From Zoogloea sp041911615 (GTDB lineage: Bacteria > Pseudomonadota > Gammaproteobacteria > Burkholderiales > Rhodocyclaceae): a DNA stretch of 64,000 nucleotides. This document shows positions 58,452-64,000 of the stretch, one piece after another. Under the pieces are notes generated by a model, which searched no databases, was not told the origin of the DNA, and saw nothing but the letters and a program-made list of their open reading frames with translations. Numbering within the stretch: the first letter of the stretch is position 1; each line of letters begins with the position of its first letter. Both the position numbers and the translations under genes were made by a program. The stretch spans positions 35,094-99,093 of the forward strand of contig NZ_JAYROR010000101.1 in assembly GCF_041911615.1 (NCBI RefSeq), written 5' to 3'.

Positions 58452-59192
58452 ATGTCTCAACGCATCGCCCTTGTAACTGGTGCCGTCGGTGGTCTTGGCA
58501 CCGCGATCTGTAAATCCCTGTCCGCCGCGGGTGTCCGCGTGGTGGGGAACTTCTTCCCTGGCGATCCCGCCAAGGACGCCTGGGTCGAAGCTCGCAAGGC
58601 GGAAGGCCTCGATATCCCGCTGTACGGTTTCGACGTTTCCGACTACGAACAGTGCAAGGCGGCCGTTGAGGCGATCACCAACGAAGTCGGCCCGATCGAC
58701 ATCCTGGTGAACAACGCCGGCATCACCCGCGACAAGTTCTTCCCGAAGATGGAAAAGGGTCAGTGGGATGCGGTCATCGCGACCAACCTCTCCAGCCTCT
58801 TCAATGTGACCCACACCATTTCCCCGAAGATGGCGGAACGTGGCTGGGGCCGCATCATCAACATCTCCTCGGTGAACGGCGTCAAGGGTCAGGCCGGTCA
58901 GACCAACTACTCCGCCGCCAAGGCCGGCGTGATCGGTTTCTCCAAGGCGCTGGCTGCTGAGCTGGCCACCAAGGGCGTGACCGTCAACGCCATCGCCCCG
59001 GGCTACATCGGCACCGATATGGTCATGGCGATCAAGGAAGAAATCCGTCAGGGCATCATCGACACCGTGCCGGTCAAGCGTCTTGGCAAGCCGGAAGAAA
59101 TCGGTGCGGCCGTGGTCTATCTGGCTTCCGAGCTGGCTGGCTACGTGACCGGTGCCACCCTGAACGTGAACGGCGGCCTGTACTACCAGTAA
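58452..59192 (+). CDS. phaB: acetoacetyl-CoA reductase, copy 2
   Basis: A 246-aa reductase, same length and frame layout as copy 1. The TGAVGGLG site and the catalytic Ser-Tyr-Lys (NISSVNGVKGQAGQTNYSAAKAG) are intact. It starts 37 bases after copy 1, with AAGGAAG before the ATG. The leader holds GCACCGCAA (58425-58433), like the phaR operator region. It is followed by a strong terminator. The two copies may differ in cofactor or regulation; this is not known. Confidence 0.95.
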   Translation: MSQRIALVTGAVGGLGTAICKSLSAAGVRVVGNFFPGDPAKDAWVEARKAEGLDIPLYGFDVSDYEQCKAAVEAITNEVGPIDILVNNAGITRDKFFPKMEKGQWDAVIATNLSSLFNVTHTISPKMAERGWGRIINISSVNGVKGQAGQTNYSAAKAGVIGFSKALAAELATKGVTVNAIAPGYIGTDMVMAIKEEIRQGIIDTVPVKRLGKPEEIGAAVVYLASELAGYVTGATLNVNGGLYYQ

Positions 59193-59217
59193 GCGGCTGC
59201 AACAAGCGTCACATGAA

Positions 59218-59244
59218 CCCCGCCGCATGGCGGGGTTTTTTTTT
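59218..59244 (+). terminator. strong intrinsic terminator of the phaC-phaB-phaB unit
   Basis: CCCCGCC pairs with GGCGGGG around GCAT and is followed by nine T residues. It lies 26 bases past the second phaB stop and directly before the phaR promoter. Confidence 0.95.
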
Positions 59245-59261
59245 GCGCACCGCAGTATAAT
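59244..59261 (+). promoter_or_regulatory. phaR promoter with TGCG-N3-CGCA dyad
   Basis: A TATAAT at 59256-59261 is preceded by the perfect dyad TGCG-CAC-CGCA (59244-59254). TGC/GCA dyads are the known type of PhaR operator in Paracoccus and Ralstonia. Its place over the promoter fits repression of phaR by its own product. The shared GCACCGCA also occurs before the second phaB. Confidence 0.6.
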
Positions 59262-59301
59262 CTCCGAAGGCGACTCTATCGCCACCGAGGAGAAAACACA
59301 G

Positions 59302-59910
59302 ATGGCCGATCAAATTCGCCTGATAAAAAAGTACCCGAACCGCCGCCTTTACGATACTCAGACCAGTTCCTACATCACGCTCGCAGACGTGAAGGAACTC
59401 GTTCTTGAACACGGAAGCTTCCAGGTGGTCGACGCCAAGACCGGCGAAGATCTGACCCGCAATATCCTGCTGCAGATCATCCTCGAGGAGGAAGCGGGTG
59501 GTGCGCCGATGTTCACGAGCGACCTGCTTTCCCAGATGATCCGCTTCTACGGCAATGCCATGCAGGGAATGATGGGCAAGTACCTTGAGAACAACATCAA
59601 GGCCTTCACCGACATGCAGGGCAAGCTGCAGGAACAGGTACGCTCCGTGTATGGCGAAAACGCCACCGTGAGCCAGGATCTGTGGGCCCAGTTCCTGAAT
59701 TTCCAGGGCCCGGCGATGCAGAGCATGATGGGCGCCTACATGGAACAGAGCAAGAAGATGTACGCCCAGATGCAGGAGCAGCTCGACAGCCAGACGCGCA
59801 ATCTGTTCTCCGGATTCCAGTTCCCCAACTTCGGGGCGGGTGGTTTTCCGGGTGACAAGGGCGAGCCGCCCACGTCCGGCGGCGAGCCGACGGAACCGTC
59901 CAAAAAATAA
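59302..59910 (+). CDS. phaR: polyhydroxyalkanoate synthesis repressor PhaR
   Basis: A 202-aa regulator. The N-terminal DNA- and PHB-binding domain (MADQIRLIKKYPNRRLYDTQTSSYITLADVKELV, to about residue 65) is followed by the phasin-binding-like coiled region rich in Met and Gln. PhaR represses phasin and its own gene until it is bound by new granules. A GAGGAG is placed before the ATG. It has its own promoter after the phaB terminator. Confidence 0.96.
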   Translation: MADQIRLIKKYPNRRLYDTQTSSYITLADVKELVLEHGSFQVVDAKTGEDLTRNILLQIILEEEAGGAPMFTSDLLSQMIRFYGNAMQGMMGKYLENNIKAFTDMQGKLQEQVRSVYGENATVSQDLWAQFLNFQGPAMQSMMGAYMEQSKKMYAQMQEQLDSQTRNLFSGFQFPNFGAGGFPGDKGEPPTSGGEPTEPSKK

Positions 59911-59915
59911 TCACC

Positions 59916-59947
59916 GGGCCGCGCAAACGTCGCGGCCCTTGCGCTTT
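59916..59947 (+). terminator. weak terminator-like hairpin after phaR
   Basis: GGGCCGCG pairs with CGCGGCCC around CAAACGT and is followed by TTGCGCTTTT, a broken T-run. It may allow partial read-through to rimO. Confidence 0.5.
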
Positions 59948-59970
59948 TCACCCTTCGATTTTCTTGACGC

Positions 59971-61302
59971 ATGACTCAGACCACCAAGCTCGCAGCGGCC
60001 CCCAAAGTGGGCTTCGTTTCCCTCGGCTGCCCCAAGGCGCTCGTTGACTCCGAACACATCCTCACCCGCCTGCGGGCCGAGGGCTACGAGATCTCGCCGT
60101 CCTACGAGGGCTCGGACCTGGTGGTCATCAACACCTGCGGCTTCATCGACGCCGCGGTCGAGGAATCGCTCGATGCGATCGGCGAGGCGCTCAGTGAAAA
60201 CGGCAAGGTGATCGTCACCGGCTGCCTCGGCGCCAAGGAAGACGTGGTCATGGCGGCGCACCCCCAGGTACTCGCGGTCACCGGCCCGCACGCGACCGAG
60301 CAGGTCATGCAGGAGGTTCACAAGCACCTGCCCAAGCCGCACGACCCGTTCATCGATCTGCTGCCGCCTCAGGGCGTCAAGCTGACCCCGAATCATTACG
60401 CCTACCTGAAGATTTCCGAGGGGTGCAACCACCGCTGCACCTTCTGCATCATCCCGTCGATGCGCGGCGACCTCGTCAGCCGACCGATCGGCGAGGTCAT
60501 GCGCGAGGCGGAGAACCTCGTCAATGCCGGCGTCAAGGAGCTGCTGGTGGTCTCGCAGGACACCTCCGCCTACGGCGTCGACACCAAATATCGCACCGGC
60601 TTCTGGGGTGGTCGCCCGATGCGCACCAAGCTCTATGACCTGTGCAAGGCGCTCGGCGAGCTGGATGTGTGGGTGCGCCTGCACTATGTCTATCCCTATC
60701 CGAGCGTGGACGACATCATCCCGCTGATGGCCGAGGGCAAGATTCTCCCCTACCTCGACGTGCCCTTCCAGCACGCCAGCCCGCGCATTCTCAAGGCCAT
60801 GAAGCGGCCGGCCAGCGCCGAGAACAACCTCGAGCGCATTCGCCGCTGGCGCGAGATCTGCCCGGATCTCACGATCCGTTCGACCTTCATCACCGGCTTC
60901 CCCGGCGAGACCGATGCCGATTTCGAGGCGCTGCTGCAATTCCTCGAAGAGGCCAAGCTCGACCGCGTGGGCGCCTTCGCGTATTCGCCGGTCGAGGGCG
61001 CCGCGGCTAACGATCTGGCCGACCCCGTGCCGGAGGAGATTCGCGAGGAACGCCGCATTCAGCTGATGGAATTCCAGGAGGACATCTCCACCGAACGCCT
61101 CGAGCGCTTCATCGGCCGCGAGATGACGGTGCTGGTGGACGAGATCGACGAGGAGGGCGCCCTGGCCCGCTCGCCCGGCGATGCGCCGGAGATCGACGGC
61201 CTCGTCATCATTCCCGCTGGCGAAAACCTCGAACCCGGCGAGTTTGCCCGCGTGCGCATCACCGACTGCGACGTGCACGACCTCTACGCCGAGCCGCTCT
61301 GA
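59971..61302 (+). CDS. rimO: ribosomal protein S12 methylthiotransferase RimO
   Basis: A 443-aa radical SAM enzyme that methylthiolates Asp88 of ribosomal protein S12. The UPF0004 domain has cluster ligands Cys20, Cys56 and Cys85. The radical SAM motif CNHRCTFC uses Cys152, Cys156 and Cys159. A C-terminal TRAM domain (about 375-440) follows. SLGCPKALVDSE distinguishes RimO from MiaB. The next gene starts 11 bases later. Confidence 0.97.
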   Translation: MTQTTKLAAAPKVGFVSLGCPKALVDSEHILTRLRAEGYEISPSYEGSDLVVINTCGFIDAAVEESLDAIGEALSENGKVIVTGCLGAKEDVVMAAHPQVLAVTGPHATEQVMQEVHKHLPKPHDPFIDLLPPQGVKLTPNHYAYLKISEGCNHRCTFCIIPSMRGDLVSRPIGEVMREAENLVNAGVKELLVVSQDTSAYGVDTKYRTGFWGGRPMRTKLYDLCKALGELDVWVRLHYVYPYPSVDDIIPLMAEGKILPYLDVPFQHASPRILKAMKRPASAENNLERIRRWREICPDLTIRSTFITGFPGETDADFEALLQFLEEAKLDRVGAFAYSPVEGAAANDLADPVPEEIREERRIQLMEFQEDISTERLERFIGREMTVLVDEIDEEGALARSPGDAPEIDGLVIIPAGENLEPGEFARVRITDCDVHDLYAEPL

Positions 61303-61313
61303 GCGCAGCCGGC

Positions 61314-62225
61314 GTGAAACGCGCACCACGGATCGGTATCGCCCTCGGCAGCGGTTCCGCCCGCGGCTGGGCGCACGTCGGCGTGTTGCGCGCCCTGGCG
61401 CGCGAGGGGATCGAACCGCAGATCATCGCGGGTTGCTCGATCGGCGCCTTCGTCGGTGCGGTGGCGGCGGCCGGCGATCTCGAAAAGCTCGGTGGCTGGG
61501 TCGAAACCCTAGGCTGGCAGGACGTGGTGGGCCTGATGGACATGGGCTTGCGCGGCGGGCTCATCAAGGGCGACAAGCTGATCACCTTCTTCGAGCGAAA
61601 TTTCGTCGATCGCGACTTCGTGTCTCTGGGACGCAGCTTCGGCTGTGTCGCGACCGATCTGCAGAGCGGTCACGAAGTGTGGCTGCGCGAAGGCAGCGTC
61701 TCCGCCGCCGTACGTGCCTCGATCGCCTTGCCGGGCCTGCTCACGCCGTCGTGGCAGGATGGCCGGCTGCTGGTCGATGGCGGGCTGGTCAATCCGGTGC
61801 CGGTCTCGCTGGCGCGGGCGATGGGCGCCGATATCGTGATCGCGGTCGATCTCAACTCCGACGTGGTCGGGGCCGCCTGGCGAAATCGTCCGGAACCCGA
61901 GCGCAGCCCCGATGGCGCCAACGGCTGGTCGAAGCGTCTGCTCGCCCGGTTCGGACGCAGCGAGCCCGCGCCCTCCGAGGCGCCGCCGCCCGAGCCGTCC
62001 GAGAGTCTGCCCTCGATGCTCACCGTGATGCAGAGCAGCATCTCGATCATGTCGGTCCGCATCGCCCGCAGCCGACTCGCCGGCGAGCCGGCCGACGTGC
62101 TGATCTCACCGCGTCTCGCCCAGCTCGGCTTGATGGATTACCACCGCGGTGCCGAGGCGATCGCCGAAGGCGAGGCGGCTGTCGAGGTGGCCTTGCCGTC
62201 GATCCGCCGCGCCCTCGCGCACTGA
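61314..62225 (+). CDS. patatin-like phospholipase (RssA type)
   Basis: A 303-aa lipid acyl hydrolase. The oxyanion loop LGSGSARGWAHVGVL, nucleophile Ser42 (AGCSIGAFVG) and Asp155 (LVDGGLVNPVP) of the Ser-Asp dyad are present. A proline-rich insertion (PAPSEAPPPEPSE) lies near residue 222. No signal peptide is present. It uses a GTG start 11 bases after rimO, so it is probably co-transcribed. The substrate is unknown. Confidence 0.9.
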   Translation: MKRAPRIGIALGSGSARGWAHVGVLRALAREGIEPQIIAGCSIGAFVGAVAAAGDLEKLGGWVETLGWQDVVGLMDMGLRGGLIKGDKLITFFERNFVDRDFVSLGRSFGCVATDLQSGHEVWLREGSVSAAVRASIALPGLLTPSWQDGRLLVDGGLVNPVPVSLARAMGADIVIAVDLNSDVVGAAWRNRPEPERSPDGANGWSKRLLARFGRSEPAPSEAPPPEPSESLPSMLTVMQSSISIMSVRIARSRLAGEPADVLISPRLAQLGLMDYHRGAEAIAEGEAAVEVALPSIRRALAH

Positions 62226-62258
62226 TTCCGTTCCTTCCCCGACCGGGAGCGTCACGCC

Positions 62259-63686
62259 ATGCCAGACCTGATCGACCGCCTGCGCTACATCGTCGGCGCA
62301 GCCCATTGTCTCGTCGCCGATGCGGACACGGCGACTTACCTCACCGACTGGCGGGGGCGCTACACCGGCCGTGCCCGGGCCGTCGTGCTGCCCGCCGACA
62401 CCGCCCAGGTGGCGGCGGTGGTGCGGGCCTGTGCCGACGTCGGCTGCGGCATCGTTCCCCAGGGCGGCAACACCGGGCTGTGCGGCGGTGCCACGCCGCT
62501 CGACGATGGCGCGGCAGTGGTGCTCAACCTTTCCCGGTTGCGCGCAGTGCGCGCGGTGGATGCGGCCAACAACGCGATCACCGTCGAGGCAGGCGTCACG
62601 CTCGCGGCGGTGCAGGCGGCGGCGCAGGGGGTCGATCGGCTTTTTCCGCTTTCGCTTGCCAGCGAGGGCAGCTGCGAGGTGGGCGGCTTCGTGTCCACCA
62701 ATGCCGGGGGCGTGCAGGTGCTGCGATACGGCAATACCCGTGAGCTCGTGCTCGGCCTGGAGGTGGTGCTGCCCGACGGGCGTATCTGGGATGGGCTGCG
62801 GGCGCTGCGCAAGGACAACACCGGCTACGATCTGAAGCAGCTTTTCATCGGGGCCGAAGGCACGCTAGGGATTGTCACGGCGGCAACGTTGAAGCTCTTT
62901 CCTGCCCTGGCGAGCACCGCCACCGGGTGGGTCGCGCTGGCCGATCCGGCGGCGGCGGTCGCGCTCCTCGCCCGTCTGCGTGCCGTGGCGGGAGATCGGG
63001 TGACGGCCTTCGAGCTGATCAGTCGGCCGTCGCTGGCCCTGGTGCTGAAGCATTTTCCCGATGCCCGCGATCCGCTGGATGCGCCGTACCCGTGGTACGT
63101 CCTCGTCGAATTGTCGGATACCCGCGCCGATTCTGGGCTGGACGATCTGCTGCAGTCTGCCTTGCAGAAGGCGTTGGAGGAGGGGGGTGTTCTCGACGGC
63201 AGTGTCGCGGTCAGTGGCGCCCAGGCCGCGGTCTTGTGGCGGCTGCGCGAGAACATCTCCGAGGCGCAAAAGCGCGAAGGCGTGAGCATCAAGCACGATA
63301 TCTCGGTGCCGGTCAGCGCGATTCCGGCCTTTCTGGATGCGGCCGGGCGGGCGCTCGAAGCTGCGTATCCGGGCTTGCGCGTGGTGTGTTTCGGCCATCT
63401 TGGCGACGGCAACCTGCACTACAACCCCTCGCGTCCGCTGCGCGGCGAGAACGACGCCTTCATCGCACGCACTCTGGAAGTGAATCGGGTCGTCTACGAC
63501 CTGGTTCAGGCGTACGGCGGTTCGATCTCGGCGGAGCACGGCATCGGTCAGTTGAAGCGCGATCTGCTGCCCGACTACAAGTCGGCGGTCGAGCTGGAAC
63601 TGATGGCGCGCATCAAGCTGGCCTTCGATCCGCAGGGTCTGATGAACCCCGGTAAGGTGTTGCGTGCTCCGTTCGAGGCGATCTGA
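62259..63686 (+). CDS. FAD-linked oxidoreductase, GlcD / D-2-hydroxyglutarate dehydrogenase type
   Basis: A 475-aa flavoprotein of the FAD_binding_4 / FAD-oxidase_C type that oxidises D-2-hydroxy acids. The FAD loop PQGGNTGLCGGATP is near residue 68, and SEGSCEVGGFVSTNAGG near 138. The C-terminal domain has HLGDGNLHYN and SAEHGIGQLKRD, with the metal and substrate histidines. The likely substrate is D-2-hydroxyglutarate (as produced by serine synthesis) or D-lactate. It follows the lipase gene by 33 bases. Confidence 0.92.
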   Translation: MPDLIDRLRYIVGAAHCLVADADTATYLTDWRGRYTGRARAVVLPADTAQVAAVVRACADVGCGIVPQGGNTGLCGGATPLDDGAAVVLNLSRLRAVRAVDAANNAITVEAGVTLAAVQAAAQGVDRLFPLSLASEGSCEVGGFVSTNAGGVQVLRYGNTRELVLGLEVVLPDGRIWDGLRALRKDNTGYDLKQLFIGAEGTLGIVTAATLKLFPALASTATGWVALADPAAAVALLARLRAVAGDRVTAFELISRPSLALVLKHFPDARDPLDAPYPWYVLVELSDTRADSGLDDLLQSALQKALEEGGVLDGSVAVSGAQAAVLWRLRENISEAQKREGVSIKHDISVPVSAIPAFLDAAGRALEAAYPGLRVVCFGHLGDGNLHYNPSRPLRGENDAFIARTLEVNRVVYDLVQAYGGSISAEHGIGQLKRDLLPDYKSAVELELMARIKLAFDPQGLMNPGKVLRAPFEAI

Positions 63687-63718
63687 CGCAGTTTTTTTGA
63701 AGAAAATTCAGAAAGGGG

Positions 63719-63747
63719 TTTACAGAGAGCGGAGTGGTGTCTATAAT
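63719..63747 (+). promoter_or_regulatory. sigma-70 promoter of the tRNA-Ala/tRNA-Glu cluster
   Basis: TTTACA (63719-63724) and a perfect TATAAT (63742-63747) are separated by 17 bases. The promoter ends 16 bases before the first tRNA base, so it is almost certainly the tRNA promoter. Confidence 0.85.
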
Positions 63748-63763
63748 GCGCTTCTCGTTGCAC

Positions 63764-63839
<76 letters not shown>

Positions 63840-63860
63840 AACGACTTGGCATCAAATAGA

Positions 63861-63936
63861 GTCCCCATCGTCTAGAGGCCTAGGACACCGCCCTTTCACG
63901 GCGATAACCGGGGTTCGAATCCCCGTGGGGACGCCA
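63861..63936 (+). tRNA. tRNA-Glu (anticodon TTC)
   Basis: A 76-base cloverleaf. The acceptor GTCCCCA pairs with TGGGGAC, the anticodon loop CTTTCAC has anticodon TTC, and CCA is encoded. It lies 21 bases after tRNA-Ala and should share its promoter. Two small hairpins follow (63948-63963, CCTGCG-GTAA-CGCAGG; and CTCAGC/GCTGAG about 63968-63988) without a T-run, so the transcript probably goes on beyond the window. Confidence 0.96.
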
Positions 63937-64000
63937 GGATCAAGAGTCCTGCGGTAACGCAGGCAGTCTCAGCTAAGACCTGGCTGAGATGGCAGTCAAA

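Noticed and set aside
63937..64000. A further tRNA at the right edge
   Set aside because: Only two short hairpins are visible. No complete cloverleaf fits in the 64 bases left.

Overview
The window is a GC-rich, densely coded chromosomal segment. Its gene content and order point to a betaproteobacterium, most likely Rhodocyclales (Azoarcus/Thauera/Zoogloea relatives). The signs are a phaC-phaB-phaB-phaR block, System II cytochrome c biogenesis (resB/ccsB), pilB-pilC-pilD next to corB-ypjD-ffh, the fmdB-DUF502-aspS order, and a nirBD/nitrate-transporter cluster with a phosphatase-kinase gene. The taxonomic call is inference. No prophage, insertion sequence, CRISPR array or replication origin was seen.

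Layout. 0-11 kb: a CPA2 cation/proton antiporter; a prepilin-like protein and a class III adenylate cyclase; a coupled three-gene pseudopilin-like operon (4.3-6.6 kb); a GGDEF diguanylate cyclase; and a coupled REC-PAS-histidine kinase/NarL-type regulator pair. 11-12.3 kb: tRNA-Thr, two small genes, a small DxDxDG-containing ORF behind an unusual symmetric dyad, and tRNA-fMet. 12.4-17 kb: an aldo/keto reductase, baeSR, and a divergent NOX/ferric-reductase-like flavohaemoprotein. A CTGGT repeat and an upstream ORF precede the flavohaemoprotein. 17-24.5 kb: ychF, then nirB-nirD-narK-PP2C/kinase behind a textbook sigma-54 promoter and an NtrC-like site. 24.5-29.2 kb: dsbB, a lipoprotein, argB, an hsp20 gene with a heat-shock promoter, a CWC protein, nudB (apparently starting at ATT), and a barstar/secreted-RNase pair. 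29.2-41.4 kb: a TPR response regulator with a degenerate receiver, aspS, DUF502, fmdB, pilDCB, corB, ypjD and ffh. 41.4-55.7 kb: a FixL/FixJ-like pair upstream of a phasin gene, a DUF455 protein, ccsB-resB, cytochrome c4, engB, manC, bamD, rluD, pgeF and a ZIP transporter. 55.8-64 kb: phaC, two phaB, phaR, rimO, a patatin-like lipase, a GlcD-type FAD oxidoreductase, then tRNA-Ala and tRNA-Glu.

How the parts work together. phaC, the two phaB, phaR and phaP form the core of a polyhydroxybutyrate storage system; phaA is not in the window. resB, ccsB, cytochrome c4 and possibly ypjD serve haem and cytochrome maturation. pilB, pilC and pilD supply the motor, platform and peptidase of type IV pili, and PilD would process the prepilin-like proteins at the left end. 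The nir cluster is an NtrC-controlled nitrogen-assimilation unit.

The least explained items are the baeSR/NOX-like locus with its repeat, the pseudopilin-like operon, the RNase/barstar cassette between aspS and nudB, the ATT start of nudB, and the dyad with its small EF-hand-like ORF. Stretches over 300 bases without a convincing gene are about 11525-11855 (holds the dyad at 11781-11815), 15319-15624 (predicted BaeR boxes, a dyad, the repeat and a speculative upstream ORF) and 24215-24555 (nirB leader, sigma-54 promoter, NtrC-like site).
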